Positions 33,272 to 44,217 of a stretch of 64,000 bases of DNA are shown here, in pieces. The stretch spans positions 62,001 through 126,000 of the forward strand of contig NZ_AFHG01000052.1 in NCBI RefSeq assembly GCF_000214035.2. Direction: 5' to 3'. Under the pieces are notes generated by a model that made no database searches, was not told the origin of the DNA, and saw only the letters and a list, made by a program, of their open reading frames with translations. The position numbers were made by a program, and so were the translations under genes. The DNA comes from Methyloversatilis universalis FAM5. GTDB taxonomy: Bacteria; Pseudomonadota; Gammaproteobacteria; Burkholderiales; Rhodocyclaceae. The first letter of the stretch is position 1. Each line of letters begins with the position of its first letter.

Positions 33272-35992
33272 ATGACCCCGCCGCAAGGCCCCCTGTCCCG
33301 TCTTTCCGGCCCGCCGTCCGAATCCGGCCGCCTGTCTATCGCGCTGATCGCCGTGCTTGCGGCGGTGTGGCTGCCGGGTGCCGTGCTGGCCGCGCCGCAC
33401 GGCGGGTGGGTGGAGCTGGCCTGGCTGCTCTGGTGCGCGGGCTGCGGGGCATGGCTTTACCGGCAGTGCGCCCGCCGCGCGCCGGTGCAGCAGACTGAAG
33501 CGGATACCGGAACGGCGCCTGCGGTGGCCCCTGCACCGCCTTCGCTGGTGCAGCCCTTGCCGATGCCGGCCTGTCTGATCGATCTGCCCGACGGCTCGGT
33601 GAGCGAACTCAACGACGCCTTTGCCCGCCTGCTGGACGACAACGTCATCGCGCTGGCGGACCGCAGTTTCGTCGATTTCTGTCTCACGCCGCAGGACAAG
33701 CTGCGCGTCGTCCAGCTGCTGGCCGACGGCCGGGGCGCCGACGGCCTCGAGCTGCCGCTGCGCAGGCGCGACGGCGCGGTGCGCTGGGTGTCGGCCGCCG
33801 CGCGGCCGGTCGATCCGGACGCGCCCCGGCAGATGCTGCTGATCGCCCACGACATCACCGCGCAGATGCAGGCGCAGCGCTCGCTGGCGGCCAGCGAACA
33901 GCGTTTCCGCGTGTTGCTGGGCGCGCTGTCCGAAGCGGTGGTGCTGTATGACGCCAAGGGCAGCCTGCTGACCAGCAATCGCACCAGCGAGGACTGCAGC
34001 TGGCTGGAGGCCGCTCAGCCCTCTCAGCCGGACCGGCAGACCGAGGCCCGGCTGTATGACGAGCACGGCGCGCCGCTGGCGCCCGACATGCATCCCGCCA
34101 TCCGTTCGCTCGGAGATGGTCTCCCTGCGCGCGACGTGGTGATCGGGATCGAGGACGGCGGTGGCCAGCTGCGCTGGCTCAACGTGAATACCCAGCCGCT
34201 GTTCCACGCCGGCGCGGCGCGACCGTATGCGGTGGTGGCGTCCTATCTCGACCTGACTGCGCGCATCCGTGCCGAGCGCGCGCTGCGCGCCAGCGAGCAG
34301 CGTTACGCACTTGCGCTGCGCGGCATGAATGAGGGACTGGCCGAGTGGATCACCGGCAGTGACCGCATGTATGTGTCGCCCCGGCTGTCGCAGATCATGG
34401 GCTACGACGCCGGCGGGCGGCGCATGCGGGTGCGCGATTTCGTGGCCGGCATCCATCCGGCCGACCGCAGGGCGTGGTCGGCGCTGGTGGCCAGCCATCT
34501 GCGCGGCCGCACCGACCACTTCCAGCAGGAACTGCGCATGCGGCATGCCGACGGCCGCTATCGCTGGTTCCAGCTGCGCGGTGTGGCCCAGCGCGATGCG
34601 GCTGGCCGCAGTGCCCGTGTGGTGGGCACGGTGGCCGACGTATCGGTGCGCAAGCGGCTGGAACAGATCGACATCGCGGAACGCGAGCTGCTGGCGCTGA
34701 TCGCCGCCGCCGCACCGCTGGCGGAGGTCATGTCGCGGCTCGCCGTGCTGGTGGCCGGCCTGATCAATGAGGACGCACGCTGCGCGGTGCTCACCTTCGA
34801 GCCAGCGGGCGGACTCGGGGTGGGCGTGGCCGACCATGCGCTGCCGCAGGCGCTGCGGGCGCGCCTGCAGCGCCTGCCGGAAGAGCCCTGCCGGGGAACG
34901 GTGATCGACAGTCTGCGCAATCGCCGGACACTGCTGTACGAGGATGTGCTGGCCGAAGCCGAGCTGGAGAACTGCCGCGAGCCGCTGCTGGCGGACGGAC
35001 TGCGCGCGCTGTGGGCGCTGCCGCTGGTGGCGCAGGACGGTACGGTGCTCGGCTGTCTGGCCATCCTGCACGATCGTCCGTGGCGCCCGGGACGGGCGGA
35101 CGAGAACACGGTGGAGCGACTGGTCGAGATCGCGCAGTTCGCGCTCGAACGCGCGCGCGCCGAACGACAGGTGCATGAACTGAACGAGTCGCTGGAGCGC
35201 CGGGTGGCCGAACGCACCGCCCTGCTGGAACAGGCGAACGGCGAGCTGGAGGCGTTCTCCTATTCGGTGTCGCACGACCTGCGCAGCCCGCTGCGCGCGA
35301 TCAACGGTTTCGCGCATCTGCTGGCCGAACAGGCGGCCGCGGTGCTGGACGACGAAGGGCGCGACATGCTGGACCGCATCCAGCGCGGCGCCTCGCGCAT
35401 GGGCCTGCTGATCGACGACATCCTGCATTTTTCGCGCGTGTCGCGGGTGGACATGCTGCGTACCGATGTCGATCTGGACGCGCTGGTGCAGGCGGTGGCG
35501 AGCGATCTGGCGGAGCAGTATCCGGCGTCGAGGATGGCGCTGTCGCCGCTCGGCCACGTCAGCGGTGATCCGGCCATGCTGCGTCAGGTGTTCGTCAATC
35601 TGCTGGGCAACGCGCTGAAATTCTCGTCCCGCAACACGCAGCCGCTGGTGGAGGTGTTCGTCGAGCGGACGGCGGGGGGGCCCTCCCTGTGCGTGCGCGA
35701 CAACGGTGTCGGCTTTGATCCGGCCTATGCCGACCGGCTGTTCGGGGTGTTCCAGCGCATGCACGGTGCGGAGGAATTCCCGGGCACCGGCGTCGGCCTG
35801 GCCATCGTGAAGCGCATTGTCGAACGCCATGGCGGGCAGATACGCGCCGAATCGGCGCCGGGTCGCGGGGCCACCTTCCGCTTCACGCTGGATGGCCTGA
35901 TCACGGTCGATCAGGCCGCAAACGCCTCGCCCGACAAGGCTGCGGTCAGCGCGCAGGACGGCCTCCGCAGCGTACCGCGCACCGGCACCTGA
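33272..35992 (+). CDS. Multi-PAS/GAF sensor histidine kinase (orphan)
   Basis: A 906-residue sensor kinase. Two hydrophobic segments lie near residues 15-65. At least three PAS-type domains follow (about 90-200, 205-330, 335-465), each with the typical RWVSAA / WLNVNTQP / RWFQLRG ending. Then come a GAF domain (about 480-625) and a HisKA domain with His668 in SVSHDLRSPL, as in phytochrome-type kinases. The HATPase has GNALKFS, DNGVGFD and GTGVGLAIVKRI motifs. GAGGAGAG precedes the start. No response regulator adjoins it. It lies divergent from narX, so a link to redox or nitrate sensing is possible but unproven. Confidence 0.88.
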   Translation: MTPPQGPLSRLSGPPSESGRLSIALIAVLAAVWLPGAVLAAPHGGWVELAWLLWCAGCGAWLYRQCARRAPVQQTEADTGTAPAVAPAPPSLVQPLPMPACLIDLPDGSVSELNDAFARLLDDNVIALADRSFVDFCLTPQDKLRVVQLLADGRGADGLELPLRRRDGAVRWVSAAARPVDPDAPRQMLLIAHDITAQMQAQRSLAASEQRFRVLLGALSEAVVLYDAKGSLLTSNRTSEDCSWLEAAQPSQPDRQTEARLYDEHGAPLAPDMHPAIRSLGDGLPARDVVIGIEDGGGQLRWLNVNTQPLFHAGAARPYAVVASYLDLTARIRAERALRASEQRYALALRGMNEGLAEWITGSDRMYVSPRLSQIMGYDAGGRRMRVRDFVAGIHPADRRAWSALVASHLRGRTDHFQQELRMRHADGRYRWFQLRGVAQRDAAGRSARVVGTVADVSVRKRLEQIDIAERELLALIAAAAPLAEVMSRLAVLVAGLINEDARCAVLTFEPAGGLGVGVADHALPQALRARLQRLPEEPCRGTVIDSLRNRRTLLYEDVLAEAELENCREPLLADGLRALWALPLVAQDGTVLGCLAILHDRPWRPGRADENTVERLVEIAQFALERARAERQVHELNESLERRVAERTALLEQANGELEAFSYSVSHDLRSPLRAINGFAHLLAEQAAAVLDDEGRDMLDRIQRGASRMGLLIDDILHFSRVSRVDMLRTDVDLDALVQAVASDLAEQYPASRMALSPLGHVSGDPAMLRQVFVNLLGNALKFSSRNTQPLVEVFVERTAGGPSLCVRDNGVGFDPAYADRLFGVFQRMHGAEEFPGTGVGLAIVKRIVERHGGQIRAESAPGRGATFRFTLDGLITVDQAANASPDKAAVSAQDGLRSVPRTGT

Positions 35993-36001
35993 AAGCCGCA
36001 C

Positions 36002-36041
36002 CAAAGAAAACGGAGCGTGCCGCGCAAGGCGGGACGCTCCG
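36002..36041 (-). terminator. Rho-independent terminator of purC
   Basis: Arms CGGAGCGT (36011-36018) and ACGCTCCG (36034-36041), extended inside by CCGC/GCGG pairing, are followed on the minus strand by TTTTCTTTG. It lies about 36 bp past the purC stop and ends the central-carbon gene run. Confidence 0.85.
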
Positions 36042-36076
36042 TCCGGGATCGTGCGGCGTGGCCGCCCGGCCTGCGA

Positions 36077-36958
36077 TCAGCCGATCAGCCGGGTCAGTGC
36101 CTCGCGGTACTTGTCGCCGGTGCGCTGGATGATGTCGGCCGGCAGGGTCGGACCCGGCGCGGTCTTGTTCCAGTCCAGCGTTTCAAGATAGTCACGCACG
36201 AACTGCTTGTCGAAGGAGGGCGGATTGCTGCCTTCCTGGTACTGGTCGGCCGGCCAGAAGCGCGACGAATCCGGGGTCAGCGCCTCGTCGATCAGGATGA
36301 GCTTGCCGTCCGCGTCGAGGCCGAACTCGAACTTCGTGTCGGCGATGATGATGCCGCGGCTCTTTGCGTAGTCGGCGGCCGCGCTGTAGAGCGCGATCGC
36401 GGTGTCGCGCACCTGTGCAGCCATGGCGGCGCCGATCAGCGCTTCGGTCTGTGCGTAGCTGATGTTCTCGTCGTGATCGCCCACCGCCGCCTTGGTGGCC
36501 GGCGTGAAGATGGGCGAGGGCAGTTTCGAGGCCATGCGCAGGCCGTGCGGCAGCTGTACACCGCACACCGCACCGGTACGCGAGTAGTCACCCCAGCCGG
36601 AGCCGATCAGGTAGCCGCGCACCACGGCTTCGATCGGCAGCGGTTTCAGCCGGCGTACCACGATGGAACGGCCTTCGACCTGATCGCGCTCGTCCGCGGT
36701 CACCACCGATTCCGGCGCGATGCCGGTCAGGTGGTTGGGCGAGACCGATGCGAGCTTGCCGAACCAGAAGTTCGAGACTGCCGTCAGCACCTTGCCCTTG
36801 CCCGGGATGGGGTCGGGCAGGATGACGTCGAACGCCGACAGGCGATCGGTGGTGACGATGAGCATCTTGTCGTCGTCGATCGCGTAGATGTCACGGACCT
36901 TGCCGCGGGCAATCAGCGGCAGGCTCTTGATGCTGGATTCGAACAGTGCGTCGGCCAT
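36077..36958 (-). CDS. purC: SAICAR synthase (PurC)
   Basis: A 293-residue phosphoribosylaminoimidazole-succinocarboxamide synthase, the ATP-dependent step joining aspartate to CAIR in purine synthesis. Recognisable segments are RGKVRDIY near the N-terminus, [18 protein letters not shown], the GSGWGDY and [11 protein letters not shown] motifs and [12 protein letters not shown]. The ATG at 36958 begins the conserved domain. It follows fba by 41 bp, as in many betaproteobacteria, and is the last gene of the block. Confidence 0.95.
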   Translation of the reverse strand: MADALFESSIKSLPLIARGKVRDIYAIDDDKMLIVTTDRLSAFDVILPDPIPGKGKVLTAVSNFWFGKLASVSPNHLTGIAPESVVTADERDQVEGRSIVVRRLKPLPIEAVVRGYLIGSGWGDYSRTGAVCGVQLPHGLRMASKLPSPIFTPATKAAVGDHDENISYAQTEALIGAAMAAQVRDTAIALYSAAADYAKSRGIIIADTKFEFGLDADGKLILIDEALTPDSSRFWPADQYQEGSNPPSFDKQFVRDYLETLDWNKTAPGPTLPADIIQRTGDKYREALTRLIG

Positions 36959-36999
36959 TTCTTTTCGGGTATCGCGTTCTTCGGTTCGGCGTTTCGGTT

Positions 37000-38064
37000 T
37001 CAGTTCACGGTCTGCGCGAGCTGGCCGGCGGCATAGCGACGGGCCATTTCGTCCAGCGGAATCGCCTTGATCTTGGGCGCCTGGCCTTCGCAGCCGAATT
37101 CCAGATAGCGCTGCTTGCACACTGCCTTGGCCGCTTCGCGTGCCGGCTTCATCCATTCGCGCATGTCGAACTTTTCCGGATTTTCGGTCAGGAACTTGCG
37201 CACCGCGCCAGTCATCGCCATGCGGATGTCGGTGTCGATGTTGATCTTGCGCACGCCGTACTTGATCGCTTCCTGGATTTCCGGAACCGGTACGCCATAG
37301 GTCTGCTTCATCTTGCCGCCGTACTGGTTGATGATGTCCAGCAGGTCCTGCGGCACGCTGGACGAACCGTGCATCACCAGATGGGTGTTCGGGATGCGGG
37401 CGTGGATTTCCTTCACGCGGGAAATCGCCAGGATGTCGCCGGTGGGCTTGCGCGAGAACTTGTAGGCGCCGTGGCTGGTGCCGATGGCGATCGCCAGCGC
37501 GTCCAGCTGGGTGGCCTTGACGAATACCGCGGCCTCTTCCGGGTCGGTCAGCATCTGGCTGTGATCCAGCTTGCCTTCGGCGCCGATGCCGTCTTCCTCG
37601 CCGGCTTCGCCGGTTTCAAGATTGCCCAGGCAGCCCAGTTCGCCTTCGACCGTGGCACCGATGCGGTGAGCCATCTCGACCACCTTGCGGGTCACATCGA
37701 CGTTGTAGTCGAACGAGGCCGGGGTCTTGCCGTCTTCCATCAGCGAGCCGTCCATCATGACCGAGCCGAAGCCCAGGTCAAGCGCGCCCTGGCACACCTT
37801 GGGGCTGGTGCCGTGGTCCTGGTGCATCACCAGCGGAATGTGCGGCCACGCTTCGGTGGCGGCCTGGATCAGGTGCTTGACGAAGCTCTCGCCGGCGTAC
37901 TTGCGGGCACCGGCGCTGGCCTGCAGGATGACCGGCGCGCCGACTTCGTCGGCGGCGCTCATCACGGCCTGGACCTGCTCGAGGTTGTTCACGTTGAAGG
38001 CCGGGAGGCCGTAGCCATTCTCGGCGGCGTGGTCGAGCAGTTGGCGCATGGATACCAGAGGCAT
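37000..38064 (-). CDS. fba: Class II fructose-1,6-bisphosphate aldolase (Calvin-cycle subtype)
   Basis: A 354-residue zinc-dependent class II aldolase. Zinc ligands lie in HQDHG (about residues 80-84) and in the MHGSSSVP loop, and NINIDTDIR-type residues bind the substrate phosphate. Length and sequence match the CbbA/Fba subtype of proteobacteria (about 350 residues) rather than E. coli FbaA. It joins GAP and DHAP, serving both the Calvin cycle and glycolysis. It lies 17 bp downstream of pyk. Confidence 0.95.
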   Translation of the reverse strand: MPLVSMRQLLDHAAENGYGLPAFNVNNLEQVQAVMSAADEVGAPVILQASAGARKYAGESFVKHLIQAATEAWPHIPLVMHQDHGTSPKVCQGALDLGFGSVMMDGSLMEDGKTPASFDYNVDVTRKVVEMAHRIGATVEGELGCLGNLETGEAGEEDGIGAEGKLDHSQMLTDPEEAAVFVKATQLDALAIAIGTSHGAYKFSRKPTGDILAISRVKEIHARIPNTHLVMHGSSSVPQDLLDIINQYGGKMKQTYGVPVPEIQEAIKYGVRKINIDTDIRMAMTGAVRKFLTENPEKFDMREWMKPAREAAKAVCKQRYLEFGCEGQAPKIKAIPLDEMARRYAAGQLAQTVN

Positions 38065-38081
38065 GTGTTTCTCCTGCGAGT

Positions 38082-39530
38082 TCAGATTACGGTGGAGAGT
38101 TGACGATACTCCCCGACCTTGACGATTTTCAGTGTATTGGTTCCGCCCGGAACGCCGATAGGCTCGCCGAAGGACAGCACGATGAGGTCACCGACCTTCA
38201 CGGCACCGCTGCGCAGCAGTTCGGCTTCGGCGTCGATAAGCATGCGGTCGCGGTCGGCGTCCGGATCGAGCTTGATCATCAGCGGCGTCACGCCGCGGTA
38301 CATCGACAGCTTGTAGCGGGTGCGCACTTCCGGCGTCAGCGCGTAAATGGGCACGCCGCTGTTCAGGCGCGACATCCACAGCGAGGTGGAGCCTGACTGG
38401 GTCAGCGTGGCGATCGCCTTCACCTTCAGGTGGAAGGCCGAGAACAGCGCCGCCATCGCGATCGACTGGTCGATGCGGGTGAACACGCGCTGCAGGAATT
38501 CCTGGTCCAGCTTCACCTCGGCCGACTTCTCGGCCTCGACGCAGATGCGGCCCATCGCCTCGACCGTTTCCACCGGGTACTGGCCGGAGGCGGTTTCAGC
38601 CGACAGCATGACCGCGTCGGTGCCGTCCAGCACCGCGTTGGCCACGTCCGACACTTCGGCACGGGTGGGCACAGGGCTGCTGATCATGGACTCCATCATC
38701 TGGGTCGCAGTGATCACCAGCTTGTTCATTTCGCGCGACACGCGAATGATGCGCTTCTGCATCGCCGGCACCGCCGCGTCGCCCACTTCGACCGCGAGGT
38801 CGCCGCGTGCCACCATGGCGCCGTCCGACGCTTCGAGGATTTCCTCCAGCGCCGGAATCGCCTCCACCCGCTCGATCTTGGCGATCAGCAGCGCGCTCGA
38901 ACCGGCCGCGCGGAGCAGATCGCGCGCCTGCTTCATGTCGGCACCGCTCTTCGGGAAGCTCACCGCGACGTAGTCAACATTCAGCGACGCCGCGATCTTG
39001 ATGTCTTCCATGTCCTTGGGCGTCAGCGCCGGCGCCGACAGGCCGCCGCCCTGGCGGTTGATGCCCTTGTTGTTGGACAGCTCGCCGCCGTGGCGGACCA
39101 CGCAGTGGATCTGGGTGTCGGTGACCGCCTTCACGTCCATCACGATGCGGCCGTCGTCGAGCAGCAGTACCGCGCCCGGCTCGACGTCATTCACCAGTTC
39201 CGGGTAGTCCAGGCCGACCCGCTCGTGATCGCCCAGCTGGCACTCGATGTCGAAGATGAAGGGCTGACCGCCCTTCAGCAGCACCTTGCTGCCGGCGAAC
39301 TTGCCGACGCGGATCTTCGGACCCTGCAGGTCGGCCATGATGCCGACCGTGCGGCCCACCTTGGCGCAGGCCGCGTGCAGGTTCTCGACGCGCGCACGAT
39401 GGTCGTCCGCCTTGCCATGCGAAAAATTGAGCCGCACGACATCGACCCCGGCCTCGACCAGCCGTGTGAGGGTGGCCAGATCGCTGGATGCGGGGCCGAG
39501 TGTGGCGACGATTTTGGTGAAACGATGCAT
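38082..39530 (-). CDS. pyk: Pyruvate kinase
   Basis: A 482-residue pyruvate kinase making pyruvate and ATP from PEP and ADP. Motifs include [11 protein letters not shown] at the N-terminus, RLNFSHG, the catalytic lysine region LLIAKIER (near 222), [12 protein letters not shown] and [10 protein letters not shown]. Length is normal. ATG 39530 directly begins the conserved N-terminus. It lies 53 bp downstream of pgk in the minus-strand block. Confidence 0.95.
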   Translation of the reverse strand: MHRFTKIVATLGPASSDLATLTRLVEAGVDVVRLNFSHGKADDHRARVENLHAACAKVGRTVGIMADLQGPKIRVGKFAGSKVLLKGGQPFIFDIECQLGDHERVGLDYPELVNDVEPGAVLLLDDGRIVMDVKAVTDTQIHCVVRHGGELSNNKGINRQGGGLSAPALTPKDMEDIKIAASLNVDYVAVSFPKSGADMKQARDLLRAAGSSALLIAKIERVEAIPALEEILEASDGAMVARGDLAVEVGDAAVPAMQKRIIRVSREMNKLVITATQMMESMISSPVPTRAEVSDVANAVLDGTDAVMLSAETASGQYPVETVEAMGRICVEAEKSAEVKLDQEFLQRVFTRIDQSIAMAALFSAFHLKVKAIATLTQSGSTSLWMSRLNSGVPIYALTPEVRTRYKLSMYRGVTPLMIKLDPDADRDRMLIDAEAELLRSGAVKVGDLIVLSFGEPIGVPGGTNTLKIVKVGEYRQLSTVI

Positions 39531-39583
39531 GGCTGGGCGGTCTCCTCGTTGTTTCGTTGTTTTATGCGCGTTCTGTTTGATGA

Positions 39584-40750
39584 TCAGCCGTTGGCGCGCT
39601 TGAGCAGGATATCGACGGCGGGCAGCGTCTTGCCCTCGAGGAATTCGAGGAAGGCGCCGCCGCCGGTCGAGATGTAGCTCACCTGATCGGCGATTCCGTA
39701 TTTTGCGATGGCGGCGAGCGTGTCGCCACCACCGGCGATCGAATAGGCCTTCGATTCCGCGATGGCGCGGGCCACCGTTTCGGTGCCGTGACCGAATGCG
39801 TCGAACTCGAACACTCCGACCGGACCGTTCCACACCACGGTGCCGGCAGCCTTCAGCGTTTCCGCCAGTTTGGCGGCCGCCTTCGGGCCGATGTCCAGGA
39901 TCATGTCGTCGTCGGCCACGTCATCGACCGCCTTGACGGTGGCTTCTGCGTCGGCAGCGAAGGCCTTCGCGCATACGACATCTTCCGGCAGCGGCACGTT
40001 CGTCTTGGCCATCACGCGCTTTGCGGCGTCGACCAGATCGGCTTCGGCCAGCGACTTGCCGATCTTCTTGCCGGCGGCCAGCAGGAAAGTGTTGGCGATG
40101 CCGCCACCAACGATGAGCTGATCCACCTTGTCGGCCAGGTTTTCGAGCAGCGTGAGCTTGGTCGATACCTTGGAACCGGCGACGATGGCCGCCAGCGGGC
40201 GGGCCGGCTGGCCCAGCGCCTTGCCCAGTGCGTCCAGTTCGCTGGCCATCAGCGGACCGGCGCAGGCGACCGGTGCGTACTGGCCCATGCCGAAGGTGGT
40301 CGCCTCGGCGCGGTGGGCGGTGCCGAAGGCGTCGTTCACCCATACGTCACACAGCGCGGCGAGCTTCTTCGACAGCGCGTCGTCGCACTTCTTCTCGCCC
40401 TTGTTGGCGCGACAGTTCTCCAGCAGCACCACTTCGCCCGGTGCCACCTGTACGCCATCCACCCAGTTGGCGACCAGCTTCACTTCGAAGCCCAGCAGTT
40501 CGGACATGCGGCGCGCGATCGGCGCCAGCGAGTCCTCCGGCTTCAGTTCGCCTTCGGTCGGGCGACCGAGGTGGGAGGTGACCATGACCGCGGCGCCGGC
40601 GTCGCGCGCGGCACGGATGGCCGGCAGCGAGGCGCGGATGCGCGTGTCTTCGGTGATGTTGCCGGCGTCGTCCTGCGGCACGTTGAGGTCGGAGCGGATG
40701 AACACCCGCTTGCCCTTGAGATCGAGATCGGAAAGTCGCTTGAACTGCAT
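39584..40750 (-). CDS. pgk: Phosphoglycerate kinase
   Basis: A 388-residue phosphoglycerate kinase. Typical segments are [12 protein letters not shown] near the N-terminus, SHLGRPTEG, the GGGIANTFL stretch and [15 protein letters not shown] toward the C-terminus, ending with [11 protein letters not shown] 40750 has GGAG eight bases upstream. Upstream lies a terminator after gap, so pgk-pyk-fba-purC may be expressed partly from their own promoter. Confidence 0.95.
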   Translation of the reverse strand: MQFKRLSDLDLKGKRVFIRSDLNVPQDDAGNITEDTRIRASLPAIRAARDAGAAVMVTSHLGRPTEGELKPEDSLAPIARRMSELLGFEVKLVANWVDGVQVAPGEVVLLENCRANKGEKKCDDALSKKLAALCDVWVNDAFGTAHRAEATTFGMGQYAPVACAGPLMASELDALGKALGQPARPLAAIVAGSKVSTKLTLLENLADKVDQLIVGGGIANTFLLAAGKKIGKSLAEADLVDAAKRVMAKTNVPLPEDVVCAKAFAADAEATVKAVDDVADDDMILDIGPKAAAKLAETLKAAGTVVWNGPVGVFEFDAFGHGTETVARAIAESKAYSIAGGGDTLAAIAKYGIADQVSYISTGGGAFLEFLEGKTLPAVDILLKRANG

Positions 40751-40814
40751 GATGAATGCTCCGCGGTGCGTGATGGGCCTGTCAGGCGTGATCGAGTGGC
40801 GTTTCGGGACGGGC

Positions 40815-40856
40815 AAAAAACGAAGCGGGGCAGGGGCGCCCGCGCCCGCGCCCCGC
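40815..40856 (-). terminator. Intrinsic terminator between gap and pgk
   Basis: Arms GCGGGGC (40825-40831) and GCCCCGC (40850-40856) with a GC-rich inner loop are followed on the minus strand by TTCG and six T residues (40820-40815). It splits gap from the downstream glycolytic genes, or attenuates readthrough. Confidence 0.75.
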
Positions 40857-40873
40857 TCGTCGACGCCGGATCC

Positions 40874-41890
40874 TTACTTGGCGCTCATCAGCGCGACGGT
40901 GGTGTCCAGCATGCGGTTGGAGAAGCCCCACTCGTTGTCGTACCACGACAGCACCTTGACCAGCTTGCCGTCTGCCGACACGCGGGTCTGGGTCGAGTCG
41001 AACACGCTGGAACGCGGGTCGTGGTTGAAGTCGATGCTCACCAGCGGCAGCGTGTTGTAGCCGAGGATGCCGGCCAGCTCGCCTTCCGAGGCGGCCTTCA
41101 GGATGGCGTTCACTTCATCCACGGTGGTGGCGCGCTTGGCGGTGAAGGTCAGGTCGACCACCGACACGTTGATGGTCGGCACGCGCATCGCAAAGCCGTC
41201 CAGCTTGCCGTTCAGTTCCGGGAGCACCAGACCGACCGCGGCGGCGGCGCCGGTCTTGGTCGGGATCATCGACTGGGTGGCGCTGCGGGCGCGCCGCAGG
41301 TCTTCGTGATAGACGTCGGTCAGCACCTGGTCGTTGGTGAAGGCGTGGATGGTGGTCATCAGGCCGGTATCGATGCCGATCTTGTCGTTCAGCGGCTTTG
41401 CCAGCGGGGCCAGGCAGTTGGTGGTGCAGCTGGCATTCGAAATGACGGTGTCGGTGGCCTTCAGCACGCCGTGGTTCACGCCATAGACGACGGTGGCGTC
41501 CACGTCCTTGCCGCCCGGCGCGGAAATGATCACCTTCTTGGCGCCGCCCTTCAGGTGGGCCGAGGCCTTTTCCTTGGTGGTGAAGAAGCCGGTGCATTCC
41601 ATCACCACGTCGACGCCCAGTTCGCCCCACGGCAGTTCGGCCGGGTTGCGGTTGGCCAGCACGCGGATCTTGTCGCCATTGACCACCATGTAGTCGCCGT
41701 CGACGCTGACCGTGCCCGGGAACTTGCCGTGCGCGGTGTCGTACTGGGTCAGGTGCGCGTTGGTCTTCGGGTCGCCGAGGTCGTTGATCGCGACGATTTC
41801 GATGTCGTGGCGCTTGCCGCCTTCGTAGTGCGCACGCAGCACATTGCGGCCGATACGTCCGTAACCATTGATCGCAACCTTGATCGTCAT
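40874..41890 (-). CDS. gap: Glyceraldehyde-3-phosphate dehydrogenase, type I
   Basis: A 338-residue GAPDH. The Rossmann motif NGYGRIGR is at residues 8-15 and the catalytic Cys155 lies in [15 protein letters not shown]. His in the HAFTNDQ region and [11 protein letters not shown] near the C-terminus are present. It interconverts GAP and 1,3-bisphosphoglycerate. GGAG precedes ATG 41890. It lies about 140 bp downstream of tkt. Confidence 0.95.
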   Translation of the reverse strand: MTIKVAINGYGRIGRNVLRAHYEGGKRHDIEIVAINDLGDPKTNAHLTQYDTAHGKFPGTVSVDGDYMVVNGDKIRVLANRNPAELPWGELGVDVVMECTGFFTTKEKASAHLKGGAKKVIISAPGGKDVDATVVYGVNHGVLKATDTVISNASCTTNCLAPLAKPLNDKIGIDTGLMTTIHAFTNDQVLTDVYHEDLRRARSATQSMIPTKTGAAAAVGLVLPELNGKLDGFAMRVPTINVSVVDLTFTAKRATTVDEVNAILKAASEGELAGILGYNTLPLVSIDFNHDPRSSVFDSTQTRVSADGKLVKVLSWYDNEWGFSNRMLDTTVALMSAK

Positions 41891-41992
41891 TTCAGCAACT
41901 CCCTCTCCGTTGGGTGTGGATTCAAGAAAAGTCTTGGATTGTGCGGCGCAGCTTGTGGCTGCGCTGCGCCTAAATTGGCATTTGGAAACGCA

Positions 41993-42026
41993 AACGCGGC
42001 GGATTGCAGAACAATCCCGCCGCGTT
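41993..42026 (-). terminator. Hairpin just downstream of tkt
   Basis: A long stem (AACGCGGCGG-ATTG facing its complement with one bulged G, arms 41993-42006 and 42012-42026) lies 5 bp past the tkt stop. On the minus strand it is followed by TGCGTTTCC rather than a full T-run, so termination is probably partial. Confidence 0.6.
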
Positions 42027-42031
42027 GGCGC

Positions 42032-44053
42032 TTACCTGCCAAGCACTTGTCGTGCCGCCTTCGCCACCGCGTCCGCAGTGATGCCGAAAGCCTTGTACAG
42101 CTCGCCCGCCGGGGCCGATTCGCCGAAGTGGTCCAGACCCACTACCGCGCCTTCCAGGCCGACGTACTTGCGCCACAGATCGGTCACGCCCGCTTCCACC
42201 GCGACGCGCGGAACGCCGCGCGGCAGCACGGTTTCACGCCAGGCGGCGTCCTGCCGGTCGAACACGCTGGTCGACGGCATCGACACCACGCGCACCGTGA
42301 TGCCTTCGGCTTCGAGCGATTTCTGCGCGGCCAGCGCCAGCGACACTTCGGAGCCGGTGGCAATCAGCACCGCTTCCACCTTGCCGGCCGCTTCGGACAG
42401 CACGTAACCACCCCGCGCGATGGCGGCGGTGGTCGCGGCATCGCGTGCGACGTGCGGCAGGTTCTGGCGCGAGAACATCATCGAGGTCGGGCCGTCGGCG
42501 CGCTTGATGGCCGATGCCCAGGCGGTCGCCGACTCCACCGTGTCGCACGGACGCCAGACATCCATATTGGGCATCAGGCGCAGCGTGGCGGTCTGTTCCA
42601 CCGGCTGGTGAGTGGGGCCGTCTTCGCCGAGGCCGATCGAATCGTGGGTGAACACGAAGATCTGGCGCACCTTCATCAGCGCGGCCATGCGCAGCGCGTT
42701 GCGTGCGTATTCCGAGAACATCAGGAAGGTGGCGGTGTAGGGGATGAAGCCGCCGTGCAGCGCGATGCCGTTGGCCAGCGCCGCCATGCCGAATTCGCGC
42801 ACGCCGTAATAGAGGTAGTTGCCGCCCGGATTGGCCGCGGAAATGCCCTTGGAACCGGACCACAGCGTCAGGTTGGAACCTGCCAGGTCGGCCGAACCGC
42901 CCAGCAGTTCCGGCAGCGCCGGCGCGAAGGCTTCGATGCAGTTCTGGCTGGCTTTGCGGCTGGCGATGTTCTCGGCCTTGCCGTCGAACTTCGCGATCGT
43001 GTCGGCCACCACCTGTTCGAAGTCGGCGGGCAGTGCGCCGCGCATGCGGCGGGTGAATTCGGCGGCCAGTTCCGGGTGTTCGGCGCTGTAGGCGGTGAAG
43101 CGGGCGGTCCATTCCTCTTCCGCCTTCTTGCCGGCCGGACGACCGTCCCAGGCGGCGTATACGTCGGCCGGAATCTCGAACGGGGCGTGGGTCCAGCCGA
43201 TGTGGGCGCGGGCAGCTTCGATTTCGGCGGCGCCCAGCGGCGCACCGTGCACGTCGTGGCCACCGGCCTTGTTCGGCGATCCGAGGCCGATCACGGTGCG
43301 GCAGCAGATCAGCGTCGGGCGCGCGGTATCGGCCTTGGCGGCGCGGATGGCGGCGTCGATGGCGGCGGCGTCATGGCCGTCGACATCCGGAATGACCTGC
43401 CAGCCGTAGGCTTCGAAGCGCTTCGGCGTGTCGTCGGCGAACCAGCCCTTGACGTGGCCGTCGATCGAAATGCCGTTATCGTCGTAGAAGGCGATCAGCT
43501 TGCCCAGGCTCTGGGTGCCGGCCAGCGAACAGGCTTCGTGCGAAATGCCTTCCATCAGGCAGCCGTCGCCGAGGAAGCACCAGGTGTAGTGATCGACCAC
43601 CGAATGGCCAGGGCGGTTGAACTGGGCGGCCAGCGCGCGCTCGGCCAGCGCCATGCCGACCGCGTTGGCAATGCCCTGACCCAGCGGGCCGGTGGTGGTT
43701 TCCACCCCCGGTGCGTAACCGTGTTCCGGGTGGCCCGGCGTCTTGGAATGCAGCTGGCGGAAGGACTTCAGGTCGTCGATCGACAGGTCGTAGCCGCTCA
43801 GGTGCAGCAGCGCGTACAGCAGCATCGAGCCGTGGCCGTTGGACAGCACGAAGCGGTCGCGATCGGCCCAGTTCGGGTTGGCCGGGTTGTGCTTCAGGTG
43901 ATGGCGCCACAGCACTTCGGCGATTTCCGCCATGCCCATCGGGGCGCCGGGATGACCGGAGTTGGCTTTCTGGACGGCATCCATCGCGAGGGCGCGGATG
44001 GCACCGGTGATCGGATTGAAGCCTGCTTTCGGGGTGACGGAGGGGGCGCTCAT
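42032..44053 (-). CDS. tkt: Transketolase
   Basis: A 673-residue thiamine-diphosphate transketolase. The ThDP motif begins [13 protein letters not shown] near residue 157 and ends with the DDNGIS segment. The N-terminal [18 protein letters not shown] and the pyrimidine-domain [18 protein letters not shown] are standard. It moves two-carbon units in the Calvin and pentose phosphate cycles. It lies 164 bp from prk and is transcribed in the same direction as the cbb genes. Confidence 0.96.
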   Translation of the reverse strand: MSAPSVTPKAGFNPITGAIRALAMDAVQKANSGHPGAPMGMAEIAEVLWRHHLKHNPANPNWADRDRFVLSNGHGSMLLYALLHLSGYDLSIDDLKSFRQLHSKTPGHPEHGYAPGVETTTGPLGQGIANAVGMALAERALAAQFNRPGHSVVDHYTWCFLGDGCLMEGISHEACSLAGTQSLGKLIAFYDDNGISIDGHVKGWFADDTPKRFEAYGWQVIPDVDGHDAAAIDAAIRAAKADTARPTLICCRTVIGLGSPNKAGGHDVHGAPLGAAEIEAARAHIGWTHAPFEIPADVYAAWDGRPAGKKAEEEWTARFTAYSAEHPELAAEFTRRMRGALPADFEQVVADTIAKFDGKAENIASRKASQNCIEAFAPALPELLGGSADLAGSNLTLWSGSKGISAANPGGNYLYYGVREFGMAALANGIALHGGFIPYTATFLMFSEYARNALRMAALMKVRQIFVFTHDSIGLGEDGPTHQPVEQTATLRLMPNMDVWRPCDTVESATAWASAIKRADGPTSMMFSRQNLPHVARDAATTAAIARGGYVLSEAAGKVEAVLIATGSEVSLALAAQKSLEAEGITVRVVSMPSTSVFDRQDAAWRETVLPRGVPRVAVEAGVTDLWRKYVGLEGAVVGLDHFGESAPAGELYKAFGITADAVAKAARQVLGR

Positions 44054-44217
44054 CAGACGGGGTTCCGGCCGGAAAAACCTGCAATTATCCGCGAAAACAA
44101 GGACTCACGCCAGCCGTGTTGCGGCGCAAGAGCGGTGCGGATTTGCGGCGGAAAGTGGCCGGAAATGGCCTCAAAGGGCGCGGGCACAGGCTTTGCCCGC
44201 AGCGACGGCCGCTCCGG

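Noticed and set aside
42032-42040. The hairpin at 41993-42026 as an operator for gap
   Set aside because: It is directly after the tkt stop codon and has the shape of a 3' hairpin. A terminator or 3' stabiliser is the simpler reading.
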